Shown here in pieces: positions 12,101 through 27,100 of a stretch of DNA of 64,000 bases. A model generated the notes under the pieces. That model was not told where the DNA came from, ran no database searches, and saw nothing but the letters and a program-made list of their open reading frames with translations. The first letter of the stretch is position 1. Each line of letters starts with the position of its first letter. A program made the position numbers and the translations under genes. The stretch comes from Opisthocomus hoazin (lineage: Eukaryota > Chordata > Aves > Opisthocomiformes > Opisthocomidae), in contig NC_134414.1 in the NCBI RefSeq assembly GCF_030867145.1, positions 21,470,518 through 21,534,517 on the forward strand, read 5' to 3'.

Positions 12101-15100
12101 CTAATTACTTGTATATGCTGATTAAATTCTCTCTTAACTTTTTTCAGTTTTTTACTTTATTCATTCTCCATTGTAAGACTTGTTCTGCAGGCCTGCATTT
12201 GTTGTCAAGCTTCATATGCTTTACTTCAATTTTGGCTGTATTTTGTGTTTTCCAAGTAGGTTTACATATTGTATAAAGTGGGTGGTACATATGTTACCTT
12301 TTCATTGTTTTTGCACGTACAGGTGCATATGACTCAATAAAATGGCAAAGTATCTTACATAACCTGTATGATCTGCTGGTGAATGAAATAAATCTCATCG
12401 GTAGTAGAGGAAAGTATTCTTCAGGCTCACGTAATATTGCTGTAAAGGAAAATTTGATTGAGTTAATGGCTGATATTTGTCATCAGGTAACATTTTTAGT
12501 TGAATATGAAGTTGACTATATACTTACTGTGATGTATGTTTTGCTTTTGAAAGCAGTATGGCTTTAACATTTCCTCAGAGTCATTTACTGAAGTATTAGT
12601 ACCTTTTGTCTGTGTTCTATTGTGTTTAATTGTTCAGTTTTGTGAAGTTTAGAAATGTTTGGACTCCTACGTTATTTTAGCTTTCACTAGTGCTGCTTAT
12701 TAGAATATAAGCAGAAGTTCTGTTATAGTAAAGGATAATAAAAATGCTGGGTGCCTCTTAAAAAGCTTTACACACTGGTCCAAAAATGGACCAGTTTAGT
12801 TTTGACATTACAGTTTTCCTGTAAATACTGCTTTTTTTTTTTATTTGCTTACTTTTCAATTTCTCTTTATAAAGGTTTTTACAGAGGATACCAAAATTAT
12901 GGAAATTACCCAGTCGTATGCCATTTCACAGAGAGAGTCCAGTGATGAAACAGCACCAAGCAAGCGCAGGAGGATTGAACTAGGCTGGGAGGTAATTCGA
13001 GACAACCTGCAAGGATCACAGAAGGATTTTGATGTCATACCTTGGTAATAACATCTTTACATGAAACAAATATCACTGCAGACATCTTTTTCTATTTAAT
13101 TGTTCTCTTGAATATATTGTGCTTTCGAAATAGGTGTCTGCACATGCTGTAATTATGTATCTAAGCAATAAGGTTAGATTCTCACAGCATTTGGAAAGTA
13201 ATGAGTAGTATTCTCAGCACTCTTGCGTTATAAATTTGGTATCTTTGGTTTCCTAAGAAATAAAAAATGAGGTCTGGTAAACAGTGTTGTAGTGTGTAAG
13301 ATATTCCTGCCTCTGATATTTTACCTGCCTTTTGTGCTAGGTATTACCAGTCCTTATGTTAAGTGATGTGTGTGCGATCCAACTTATGAGTATTAGGAAA
13401 TTGACGTGAGGGTTGCTGCTGTCTTAAGCTGGCTGTGCCATAGGGCAGCAACTGTTAACAGTTTGGCCATTCTGGACTAGTTCACACAGTTTGCCGTAAT
13501 ATCTGGCCTAAAAACTGTTGAAGTGCAAGGCCTGGTATCTTAGCTTGGTCCCTGATTGAGGGGTGCTTTGTTTGACATGAAAGTCCTCTGAACTGGAGGT
13601 GTAGCTACAGGTCTTCTTCCACTGACTGCTGCCGGCGAAGGACTCCGTAGCAGAGAGTGTAGCACAGAGTCAGATCGTTGTTAAAAGAGCACAGCTAGAT
13701 TTTTCCAGAACTTACCAGTTGTAGTCCTAAGCCAAAGAATGTTGAGTTTTTAGCTAAAATAGATTAAACTGGATGTTTTTTGCTCTTACTCTTCTCCTCT
13801 GTCTTTCTGAGTTTTGTTGGAAACTGCTGTACAACCTACCAGAATAGAGTAGCTGCTTGTGAGTTGGGTCCTGAGCTGGGACGGCAGGTCGTGTCTGTGT
13901 ACATGTGTGTGTTTACTGCTCGCACTATTGAGGCACAGTTGCTATTTAGGATCTGATTGAGAAATTAAAGTGCCATTCTATGTAGAGGTGGTGATCTCCA
14001 AGAAATACTGTGAGTACTGTAATTTGCTGATTTGAGTAGAGTTGCATCCATTACTGTGGTCAAAACCCCTCCAATTTATGATTCCCAGCTTAGAATTTAT
14101 CAAATGAAGAGAATGTTATTTTTCTTGTCTGCAGAGATGTCATAGTAATGTTTCCTGTTTATGCAGTTTCACCCTTGAGGTCACTCCCTGGGTCACAATG
14201 TGTAACAGGCTAGCCCAGAAGAAGGAGAAAAATAATTTTCTTGCCTGAAATTTTCTTCCCTTGTGGTCAGAAATCGGTGAACTCAGCTTGCAAGAAATTG
14301 TTAGTGATAGTGAGGTTAGACGAGCAGACATTACAAGTAAAAACAGTAGAAATACTGAATCTTTAACCTTTGAGAGTAAACAAATCAGCTCAATACTGGA
14401 AAGTATAAATGTGACATGACAGTCGGAGAATGCTTTGTTCATTTACTTTTCAAGATGCAAATTTATACATGTGTGATATTAATTGCTTCACTTTGTGTTT
14501 TCAAGGTTACAGATCACAGCTCAATTAATATCAAAGTATCCTATGAATCTGCCTAACAGTGAGCTACCTCCCTTACTCAATGTACTTCAGCAGTTACTGC
14601 CTCAGCAGCGCCGAGGAGAAAGGACCCCGTACGTCCTGAAGTGTCTTACAGAGGTAGCGTTGTGTCAGAACCAGAAAACTGGTTTGAAAAGCACCCACAA
14701 GCTGGAACTCCAGAGAACTTGGGCAAAGATTTGGTCTCTTACCATTCGTAGCATAAGTTTCCAGCAAATTGAAGTGGAGAGCTTTGGGCTGCTTGGAGCT
14801 ATGATTCAAGGAAACCTTGTTGTAGCAGATAAAGAACTCTGGAAGATATTTTCAGGACCTGCATGCAAGCCTTCAAGGTAAAATGGGAAGCAAGGATAAT
14901 ACTTTGTGTGTGAATCACATTACTGTGCAACGAAAATCACTGTGTTGTTCTAAATAGTATTGTTGTTGTGGCTGTATTTCTTGTTAAGAACCGCCCACAT
15001 TCGTGTTTTAAGCATTTGAAATGGGCATAAATACATACGTAAGCAGAGTCAGAAGAGGAGAGGCAAACTTCTTCAAATTTAGAATTGACTAAAAGTGTAA

Positions 15101-18100
15101 AATTGACTAAAAATTTAAAATCTGACTGAAAGAAATCTTGATTTTTTTTTGAGTTAGTATGTTTTCTTCTAAATATGTTTTGATTCTGAAATGAGTATTC
15201 TGAAACAGTCTTTAAAGTAGACAGGAAGTAACTATGATAGCCAAAATGTGGCTTTCGAAAATACAAAAATGCTAATAAAGGAGTTTTCCAGTACACGTGC
15301 TTATTGACTTCGTTATATACTTGATGCTCCCTGACCATGCAGAAACACTGACTTTGCTTTAGAGTGCTGATCAACAAATACCGTGTTGTTTCTCACAAAT
15401 GCCCTGTGTTCCACTTCTGTTACAGTTCTGCTGTATGTTGTTTATCATTACTGATGTCTGCCTGTTCAGTGCCAGAAAATTTGGATGTAGGAATGGAACA
15501 GAATAATTGTGAAAGAAATCTGAATTCCGTGTTGAAGGAGGTGATAATGAAATGGGTACTGTCTTGCTATTTTGAGGAAGAAATGGAAGAATGTGCAGAG
15601 TTGCCTCCTGTGCTCTGCAGGTAAAGTCTTTGTGGTGTAATTTTGTATGTAAGCTCACCTTGTAACGCAGAAAATTGCGTAGGGATAAGTGGATTTGCAG
15701 AACTGTATTATGTTAATGCTTTGGTAGATTTTATGGCGTTCTTAATCTTACTGTAGAATGTCATTCTAGGGACATAATTCAGTTCTCTGTCCGTGGTATA
15801 GCAGATACATCAACTACGTGTTAGAAATCTGAAATGAAAACTTAAGCTTGTTTGAAGATATGCTGTTTATCTGCTTAATGTTTGGGTGCGCTTCAGGAAT
15901 CCCAGGAGCTTGTCTGATTGCAAGAAAATACAAAACAATTTTCTTCTTTTACAGTGATTTTCCTGATCTTACATTACAAAAAATTCTTGTGAGCCTTACG
16001 ATGAAGAACTGTAGAGCTGCCATGATTTTCTTCCAAAATGATGCTAAATGGTATGTTTTAAAATCGATCATTATAGATACTTAAGCTTCCTATATTTATC
16101 ATTTTAGCAAGTTGAGATAATGAAATGCATAATTCCTCAAGCTCTTTTGCATCTTTCTGTACAAAATCTTTCAGACCTCATAAAAATAATATTGCTCTTG
16201 CAATTTGTTAAGATGCAGCAGACGTTAAAATAGTCTCCTGCTGACAGAGTCAAAGCTTCAGGTACTGAACAAGATACCTTATAAGGGATATGTGTATCAT
16301 CTCTCTTCAGCAATACAGCTGAATACTTGACTCTTTTCATAAGTACATTAGGTATTTTTAACTCATTACAATTTTTTTTTTAATATTTTGTAACTTTATA
16401 CAAATATATATTCATGCTTTTTAACATTACCATCCATTCTAAAGGAAGCACTCGTCTTAAGAGTTTTCTTGAAGAGAGATGCTAAGTAGAAGGTCGTCTA
16501 GGTGCTTACTGTCCATATGTGCTCATGCTGCTCCACCTGTGTTTGTGGCCGAGCCACACGTTAATTTGAGTCTGCTGGAGTCACTCTATACATGCTGTTG
16601 CATCTTTCACTGATGCATGTGTTCAAGCTCTTGAACTGTGTCCAGTTTCCTCTTAATGAAACTAAAATGTGTAAACATGTTCTGATGGAAGACAAGAATT
16701 TCCTACTAGAAGTTAAAAATACTAGTTTTAGGGATTTTGTGAATTTCTGCTCCGATTGTGTAAAGTAGGTTGAGGTCAGCCATCTTAATACAAACCAGAT
16801 GCTGCTATGTGAATTATAGTAGAACATACGATGTGTGTGCAGGCTTTGTTTTTTCTTGCAGTTTCTTCGGACGAAGCTAGAATAGTAGTATCCATTTACA
16901 ATGAAAGTTTCCTCTAAAATTAAAGATCAGCCAGAGTTTGGAAGCCCAAAAAGATAAAATATTTTATTTTGCTTTTATTTCTTGCATTTAAATAGTAGTT
17001 TTAGAGACTTGGAAGTCATATACTGGCTGCTGAAGTAAAAATGCTGTCTCTTCTTCAAGTGTGCAGCACTTGCAAGGGAAAGAAGAAAACAGTTTTTCTG
17101 ATGTTGAAGAGCTGTATCTGCAGACAACATTTGATGAAATGGATATTTTCACTAACTTTGCAGTAAATGTTGCAGATAAAAATGTGACTGGTTCAAGACT
17201 TGCCATCAACCAAAATCTTAGGGAAACACTGGAGTACTGTCTTTTAGCAATGTCAGAAAAGCTTTTAAGCAGCTGTTCTCCTAAGGTAAGTCAGAAATTA
17301 CTGTTGCATCCGTGTATTTGTGCTCCCAAACAATATATTTTCAAGGCAAAATACATAGATTTTCATTCCTTTTGCTGCTGAAAATGAGCCACAAGCATTT
17401 TAAAAACTATATCCAATAATATGGAATAGAGAAATCTCTATTTCTTTACATCATTGGCAAAATATCCATAGTTTTCTTAAGTATGTGGGAATATGTAGAA
17501 GCTGCATAGAAGTGGAAGTGTGTGCAAAGTTGCCACATAAACCACTGTTATCCTGCTTTTTGTGATACTGATTTCAACTTCTGTGCCCTTGTAAAGCTTT
17601 AAGCTCTTGCCAGTTTTCAGCCAAGATAGCCTGAGGCATAGAGGTCTCAAACAGGTTTTTTAAAAAGAGGCAGCTGTGTAAAGGAGTAACTGTAAAGAAA
17701 GCCGCAAATACCGGCTATACTAGCAAGAGCACAGCCAGTGCTCAAGGGGACTGATTTATCCCCCTCTGCTCAGTGCCTTTAGACAGCATCTGAAATACTG
17801 CATCCAGTTTTGGGCCTCCCAGTACAAGACAGACATTTAGTGCCTTCAGTGAAGGCCACTGAGATAGTGGGGGCTCCAGCACTTGACCTGTGGGGAGACA
17901 CAGAGGAAACTGGGGTTGTTCAGCCTGAAGCAGAGATGGCTTTGGGGGAGCCTAACAGGCTTTGGGGAAGCCTGTCAGTGCCGGAAGATTGTCTGGAAGA
18001 CAGATCCAGGCTCATTGCAGTGGTCTATTGCAGGAAGGTGAGAGACGGCAGGCAGAGTCAAGAGAAGTTCACAGTGGATAAAAGGAGAATTTTGTCTACA

Positions 18101-21100
18101 TGAGGACGGTCAGGCAGTGGCACAGGTTGCCCTGCCTGAGAGGTTGTGTGGTCTTCACCCTTGGAGGTTTTCAAGCCCTGACTAGATCAAGCCTTGAGTA
18201 ACCTGTTCTGACCTCAGAGCTGACCCGGCTGCGAGCGGGAGGTTGGACCAGAGCCATGCTGAACTTTCATCCTGAACTATCCTGTGATGCTATTTTTATC
18301 TTCCACTTGTTGGAAGTGGAGGTTTTTGTTCTTTGGAGAAAAATCTTGACTTGTAGAGGAAGAGCCACCACATAATGGTAGAAAGTTTGTGAAAACAAAA
18401 GCAGCAGGCTTTTTAAACTTCCAGTTCTTTTGACAGTCTAGCTTTGATTTTAATACAGTGGTGTGCCTTCCTTGCAATTCACCGCTAAGGTCCTGTGATA
18501 TTTGGTGAGCCAAAGAGGCGGTACCACAGTTTGAAACAAGGTACTGGCAATTGGGAGCTATAAAACTTATCCCTGGTTTTGCCTGTGTAACAATGGCACG
18601 TGTGCATATGTTTTGCCATCGTTTTTTCATAGATACCTGCTTTTCAAGAATGTGATAGCAATCCTTTTTGGTCTCCCTTCCTGAGAAAGACAGACAAGTA
18701 GTTATTTGTCTGCTCTTTCTCCTCCTTTGATCCATATAATTTAGACAGGTAAAGAGCGATCTCTAAAATACGCCTGCAGTAAGCTTGTGTGTGTTTACAG
18801 CCATCTACGCCATTGTTTATTGACACACTAGCTGCTAAGAAGCAACTTAGGAATTTACTAAGATTGGAAGTGACAGCAGTTGGAATATGATACAGTTCCT
18901 GACTAGCTCATTCTGTACCTAGTCGTGGCAGGAGGTAAAATAAATAAACAGAGCACATGGGAAGAGCTGGAAATATTACTATAATGGAATCTAAAGGAGA
19001 GGCAGAATTTAAAATGTTGCGAAGGATGGGAGCTTCAAAGCCATGGGACATACAGAGAATATTATAACATGGAGAGCCAAGAGGACTTGCTAGGGAGCTG
19101 AGGCAGCTGCAGTGCAAAACACTAAGACGCTAATCTTCATTAATTTTGGTGAAATCTGTATATAAAACTGTTTAAAAAAGACTCAATAGAATTCTGTATT
19201 TTGTTAAAAAAGTTTAATGACAAATCAGTGGTATTTATACTGTATATTTGATTTAGTCTAAGACTGTTGCTGCAGAACACCTTGTCCGATGTGTCAGTCT
19301 CTTGGTTGGTGTTCTTGGCTGCTATTGCTACACTGGAACATTTAAAGAAGAGGATGCCTGTAAATCACAGTTGTTCCAGAACGCTAAGGTAAGCAGCAAT
19401 GTGTATGAGAGCTATTAAAAACAAAATAAACCAGTAAATATAATGTGAAAAATTTTATTCATATTGGCAGGTTTTCAGAGCATGAATATTTGCACTGGTT
19501 TCTGCTTAAAAAAGGCAGTTGGGAGAGGTTTAAATATGTTACAGCTGCTGAAAGAGAGGAGTCATTGAAGTTCTGTCAGTACACCAGTGCAGCAGTTCTG
19601 CAGTGGAGAGTATTCTAAATATGGATACATTTCTGGGTCTCGCCTTTTAAAAAAGTAAAATAATAATGGACATGTGGACAAAGGACCACTTAGAGGATAA
19701 CAAGTCCTTTCATTTATGGGTCTTTTATGCAGGAATTTGTCAAGATCATTTGATGGTTTAAACCAGTATGAAGACAGCTGCTATTATTATTATTATTACT
19801 ACTACTCTATATGTGGTGGTTTCTTGCTTAAATATGGAAACTCAAAACTTATACATTATGGAGAGATGCTGTGTTTTTATTTTGTGATGAAAATTTCAAT
19901 GTTTCAGGCAGGTCTAGGCCATCTTTTAGTCACTTCTGGAGCAGAATGAAACGAACAAAAAGAAAAAGTCCAAATCATTAATGCACACTGTAAATACCAA
20001 AACTATGTGGATGAGAATGTATGAATGAGAATCATGTCCTTTTGTCTCTGTGTGTGCTGTGAATGTGCCAATGTACGAAGGAATTTAACTGGGGTATTTT
20101 AACTGTGTTGTATTTCTACTAGTCTCTCATCCACTATGCCGGAGAAAGCATTTCTCAGTCTAAAAACAAACTAAATGAAGATGTCCAGATAAACTCACTG
20201 AGGACTTTGATAACACAATGTACAAAATGTTTATGCAATTGTACCAAGGTAAAGTTTATAAAGGAATTTATATTTCTTTCTTCATTAATGAGATCACAAA
20301 GTTGAATATCATACATATGGTACCTGAAAAAAATGAATTAACCTATCTGTACATCTTACTTTCTTACAGAACAGTACTAATAAGATGTTGTCTAATATAT
20401 TCCTGCGTTTGTTAACAACAAAATTTATGAATGATCTTGTAGATATTTGCAAAAGTCTGGTAAGTACATTCTGTATCTTTCTAAATACAGTGCTCTTCTA
20501 TGAGAGGATTGTTTTTACAGTATAATAATTCGAAGGAAAACCAAATGAAATACTTAATACTGAAAAAAATATATCAAAATACATTGAGTTTTATAGAGAA
20601 CTCCTGACTGGAAACATTTTTATTTAACATTTGAAAACAGGTGTAGGGGAAAAATGAGAGCAAATGGGTAACATTTGATCAAGGGTAGCATGCCAGCTCA
20701 CATTAAATAACAAATCATGTTATTTTTGGAAAATTTTTAATACTGTGTCGGAGTAAAAGTATATACAGATTTTATGCCATGGAAAGAATTTCTGCAACAC
20801 ATGACATTTAACTTTAATGCACTTGTGAAGTATTAGAAGCTTCTTTTTATTTTGTTGTTTGATGGACTTCAGTGCCTTAAAACACTTTAAAGGTGTTTAT
20901 TATATAGATACTAAATCTTGTAACTGTAGATGACTCTCTCACTGACAGAAGTAATAGGGTGGCACATCACTGTGCTTAGCACGACTCTTAAAGTTTCTCT
21001 TTTTGGCACATTCTCCTGTAGTCAGGTCTAGGTAGACAATATCCGTTGCTTTTTTCAGGTGAGGAGAAGCTGAGAGTCTTATCTTCTGTTAACTTGTCAT

Positions 21101-24100
21101 CTGGTAGGGAAAGTACTAATTAGTGTGCCTCAGAAAGGTCCTATGTTTCTCTGTGATTGTGAAGTATAGGGAGAGGTTTGTGAGTCTTGTAGAGAGAATT
21201 GTTTTTCAAATATTAACAATGTCCTTGGCACCATCTAAAACACAGAGACTAGCATCTATCTTAGGAAGTGTGTGTCCAAAAGAGAATAGTTCAGATGAAA
21301 TAATTCACGTACATAGAAGACAAGTTTATCACAAAGAATGAAATTAATCAGTTTGGTGTAGTCCTTATTGTCTTCACTTGTTCCAGTTCACTGGGAAACT
21401 GTAGTGTCTTTCCTTGTGTTACGCCTGTGGTGTTTCTCCTGTACTCAAAAGCCAACTGTAAACGGATGTGGTGTTTTTGCCAGATGACATTCAATGGAAA
21501 ACCAAGTGAACTGGGAGAAGTGGATCTGTTGGGGAATGATCCTGAGGAGAGTAAAATGGAAGTAGATAACCAGGTATCTGATGATCTATTTGATGATCAT
21601 TCAGTGACTGACATCAGTGATACAAATGAATCTGGTGAGATGCAAAATATAACAGGTAAGTCTTCTCTGTGTCCAAAACTATTTGCAAAAGCTTGTTTTT
21701 ACATAATACTCTTTGAACGACAGTGGGATACATAATTGTGCTACTTTATTAGTAGTTGAAGCAGGTAGTTGTTGAACCAGATACTTTCTAAACAATAATA
21801 ATTCTTTTGACCTCATTAGTGTTTGAAGGATACTAGTGAAGTATTCTAGCTCATTTGGAAAGGAGAAATCTATTTTTTATTAATAGTAAATAAATACTAT
21901 TTATTTACTATTACAGTAGTAAAGTAGATTTACTATTACAAGCAGAGAAGCTAGTTAACTTGTTCAAAGTCAGGCAGAAGTTTTGGCAAAGAAAAGACTA
22001 GAAAGTGTGTCTATAGGATACCTGTCTCTTTCATTAGACTGTACTTTATTTTCTTAAAAGTAGTCATATTTAACTTTTCTCCTTGTCTTGATCAATAATT
22101 CTTGACAAGGTCAGCTTTCTTATATTTCTGGACCTGCAGAGGGACAGGAGCATGAATCTGTTTATTCCTGTTGGCAGCTACAAGTACTGATGTTCTCTTT
22201 TGGTTTAAATTCTTTCTTAAAATGGTGTGTACTTAAGTTTTTAATCAGCACTATGCCTTCTGTTTGTTACTGAATGAGAAGGAAATCAGGGTGTTACATT
22301 AATGCCACAAACAGCAGCTGGTCCATTTTCCCCATCATGTTGAATAAGTGTCTAGAAGTATCTTCTCCAACCACCTGATAAGTAATTCTAGTAAATGAAG
22401 TTTGCAATTGCAGAAAGTTACGTGAGTTCTAAATGTGACAGCAAAATGGTGTTTGTAACTATTACGTTTAGGTTATAATTGAAATTTCAGTGAGGGTATT
22501 AACATAGTAGTAATTGTCACATTTTCAATTCTGGGGAAGCTTTGAATCTGTAGTTTAAGGTATATCCTAAGTTATAGGCAGGAACACAAAATAATACAGC
22601 TGCAGGTGGTTGCACTGAGTTCATCCTATCCTTGATGGAGAAATCAGCCATATGAAGGGGCACATAAATTAAAAGCCTCTGTTTTAGAGAGGGCCTTTGT
22701 AGAAGTGGGAGACACGCTCAAGAAGCTGTTACTGGTGCAGTAAGAGCTCTATAACAAATAAACTTAAAGGTTGCTAGTACTCTATTTTGAGAACTTAAAT
22801 TAGCTTTGTAAAGACCTGAAATGTTACCAACTTTTTGTCCTTGGAGAAGCATTTCTTACATGAAAATCTTATTTTCAGGTGCTTTGAGCCCATTAGCTGA
22901 AGAACAGTTGACAAAGCAGGATTTACTTCTCCTTGAAATTCTGAGATTCTTGTGTATTTGTGTAAACACAGTCCAAATTCAAACAGTGAGCTTCCGAGCC
23001 TCTGATATACGGAGGAAGCTGTTAATGCTGACTGACAGCAGTGTCTTTGATAGTGCTAAGCCATTGCATCTGCACATGGTGAGTGTGACCCATCTCTGTA
23101 TTTGTACTGGTTTTAAATTTGTGTGTTCTTGGCAGTTGTATATTGTCTTTCTCTCGTCATCGATACCCTGAGAAGACATGAAAATGGCTACTTCTAGTGT
23201 TCAGAAGAGTGCTGTGGTCAGGGAAAGAGCAGTTAGAATTTGTTGTAAGCCAGAATATAAAAAGTGGAGAAGTATAAACAGCTTTCCTTTATCATTAATT
23301 ATTTGTTAAATAGCTAGAAATGGTCTCTGTAGTAGAACAGGATCTGTGTTTTAGTTTAAAAAGGAAATATTTTTGACTGCCAAGACTAACATTACTGTGT
23401 GACAGTCCTTACATGAAAAGATGGTCAGTCTAACATGTAAGAGCTGACAATAGGTGTCTTTGCTGCGTGATTTCATGTAAGAGTTACTGAAAATGTTTTA
23501 TATTTTTTATTTTTGTCTACTTATTTTCTTAAGTATTATTTTCCATTTTGGTTCTTTTTCTTTATTCCCCAGTACTTGGTCCTTTTGAAGGAGCTCCCTG
23601 TTGAAGAACAACTCTTGCCTGAAGACGACATTGTTATGCTTCTTAGGCCTCTTTCGTAAGAGAGAAACTGTTCAGCACGTATTAGAGCTTTTGTAGTTCA
23701 GCAGCTAGAGGATTTGGGTACTGTTTAGTGTTTCAAGATATTTTTTCTTACTTTCTTTCAGTGCTGTGTGTTCTTCGTACCGTCGAGATCAAGAAGTTTG
23801 TAAAATAATTCTAAATAATTTGCTTCCTATAGCAGTAGGATTGGCCCAGTCCAACACACATGCTGAAGAGACAGGGGATGCCCAAGGACAATTTTTCACA
23901 GTTGTTGGAGCCTTTTGGTATGGTCTATCTGTTTAGAAGTAGACTGAGCATAAAATTTTTAACTTTGCTATCAGTGTGAAGACTGTAGTGCTGTTGTGTG
24001 TCTTGCTGTTGGTATCCTATGGTATCTTTATCCAGTATTTAACTTTCCAGATTTTCTGTGTCATGTTGTATTTGTTAGCAAAGAATCATATTGTCATTAA

Positions 24101-27100
24101 GATAGTATTTGAACAATAAATGCTACACTGTTGTATATTAACAAAGATTTATTGTGCTCTGAATTGCATCAGTAATTATAACAAGTGATAACTTCAGCAA
24201 CCAGAAATGGATATCGTATACAATTGTAGGTTATCAATAAAAACATCAAATCCTCCCAAACATGCCTGTTGAGCACAAAAGAATGAACTGTAATCAGCAG
24301 AAACTAACTTAGACTTTTTCTCAAAATTGTTGGCAACTTTTTCCTTTATTCAGATCTTCCTTATTTTAGGCATTTAGCTCAAGGAGGGAAATGCACAGCA
24401 CCAGTAAGAGTGGCCCTTTTGAACTGCATGAAAGCCCTACTTGAGGTAATCCCAGATTTTCTGACATTCATTAGCGTGTTAAGCATATATACTTAAGGTT
24501 TACTTAAAAACAGTATCTAAAAATCTTTTGCATATGTCAGTGTATATTCCATTCTAGGCCTTCTGTATGTTTTAAGCCACAATATTAGTTTTCTTCAGGC
24601 AGATCCTTATTGCAAGTGGGCGATCCTTAATGTGATAAATGAAGATCTACCTGTGAGTGATGCTTTCCCGCGTTTTCTCGCAGATGGTCACCATGAAGTT
24701 CGCATTCTTGCTGCCAAGTCGATTACCAGGTGATAATGTAAATCTTTTTTCTGTTTATAGGAACAATGCTGAATTTCACTTAACTGCGTTTACTTCTGCT
24801 AGTGTATACCTGCTCTTTTCAGTGCTTCTGGGGCTTTAATCTTGACAGAATATAAAAGCCTACCAAGTTACTTTGGTTGAGGTGTTCAAACTTTACCTAA
24901 ATTTCAATTATTCCGTGATGTGAGAGAGATATATATTAGAGAGAGGTAAACTATGTATGTATAAAGCTATATATGACAGCAAATTTTGCACTAAATTTAT
25001 TATGCAGAACTTGAGTAGGAAATAGGTTTGTTTTTCCCCTAGAAATAGATTAGATACACTGTGTAGCATGAGAACTTTCTTAAAGGATCTTGGGTTTTGA
25101 ATACTCTATATAGTTCTTTCTCCATACATCAATAAGGATGTAATTGAACTGGAATAGGAGTAGAGGAGGGATGTACAAAAGTATGAAACGCTTTATGCAC
25201 AGCTGTTGGTTGCATAAACTGGAACACTTCAGCACAAAAAGAGTTGAATTGCGGGTGGTATAACATAGCTCCACAAAATATGGAATGGAACAAAGTGAAG
25301 ATTTGCAGTCTTTTCCAGTTTAAAGACGAGGGGACATCAAGTGAAGCTAACAGTTTAAGATTCAAAGAAAATATGGTTTACTTCTTCGTACAACATTCAG
25401 TTATCCTGAGTGTTATCCTACTACCTTCAACTGTCTGGATGTTTACAGGGGTTCAAAAAGCAACAAACTGACAAAAGAGTTAATCATTGAAGGATACTAA
25501 ATACAGTCACCACTCCTAACTCATGATCTGCCTAGGCCACCTGTGGTCAAATGTTGTATTCAAGGAATTATTATGTACACAGGGTGAGCATATGGTCATC
25601 TTTCTTAGGTATCTACTAGTAGTCACTTAGAAATAGCTAAAGGTCTGATCCACTGTGGTGTTCTCATTTTTGTTACAAAGAGCAAAGTGGGTTGGGCTTT
25701 CATCTACAAAAAATAAGTTCTTTGAGAAACTCTTTTTACATATACACCTGTTCAATAAATGTATTCCCAAAGTACTTCATGACATGAAATGCTCCATTAC
25801 GATGGACAGCTGAACTTTGCTTTCCTGCACTGGCAGAGACTGGGAAACTTTTGTATGTGTTCAGGCTGTTCTCCACTATTTTGCTGCAACAGATGTTCGT
25901 AGTGTTATTGATAATGTTTGAGGGAGAGGAAGGAAAGGCTGCTGTACAAGAAAGTTAACAAGGAAATAATGACAATCAGAAAATTAGAATCTTATTATTT
26001 GTATGCACAGAATGCAGTAATTCTGTAGACTAAATGCTATGCTAATAGTTACTGTTCTTTTTTTGAAGTTTGTTTCAAGATGTGAAACAGAGAGATTCTT
26101 CTGGAATGTCAAAACCTCTTCCTTTGAAGCTCCAGCAAAAGGCTTTTGAGAATGCGTATCTCAGAGTTCAAGAAGGAATGAGAAATCTGGTACCAACACA
26201 TAGTCATTAGTTTTGCCTAGTTTTTGTCTTATGAATAAGATGACCTTTTAAATGATCATGTTTAGTTTTCCAAGAACATTAATTCTGTTGGACCTCTGAT
26301 AATGTGAGGTGGTGAAACAAAGTGCTAGTCAGGAAGTTCCTTACACGTCCAGTCAGTCTCTGTTTTGCCCACATTAGACGTTTTTAAACTTTTTCACTGT
26401 ATGTTCCAGGCTGCTCTTCTGAATCACAGGATTTGTTGTTGTGGGTTTCGGTACTGTAACACTTAAGAATCAAAGAAGAATGGAGCCTCAGTATTCTAGA
26501 CAACATGTAAACAATGAATAAGAGGCAATGTAAATTCAGATTGTGTGTTTATGTAGTATAAAACCGGATTTGTAAATTTCAGTAAGATCATGTTTCCAGT
26601 GCTATTAGAGCAGTGGCTTTCGCAAAACCAAAATTTGCTTAAAAAATTAAACTATTCAGTTGAAACTTCAAATGAAGGAAAAGTTTTACTTCAGTGCAGT
26701 GACTGAAAATGGAATGGTGTATATTACTGTGGAATTTCTTTAACTATTAATTCTTGTATTAGTGTCTTTCATTTTTCTTCCGTGCTGTGTGCAAGTCATC
26801 TGTGTCATCTACATTTTCCATTTTTTTTCTGTCATGCTACAGTCTATCTGCATGTCACCTGTTGACGGATTTTCTCTGCGTTCCCTTTGCCTGCTGTTTG
26901 TAGCTTGGGCTTGCGGCTGAGGCCTCATCTCTCTGTCATCTCATGTCATCGCTCTGTACTGTCGCCTCCAGCTCTTTGTCGTCTTGTCTCATTTCTCTGT
27001 TGCTTTGGTTCTCTGTTCTGTCACCTCAGCTTGCTGGTGCCTATTAGCTTCTGCACTTTCGTTGCAGTTTCTTGTTACTTTTATTCAATATTCATCACTT

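Noticed and set aside
14937..15377. 146-codon antisense open frame in intron 9
   Set aside because: Low-complexity, rich in Phe/Lys/Asn as expected from A/T-rich DNA, and not similar to any family I know.
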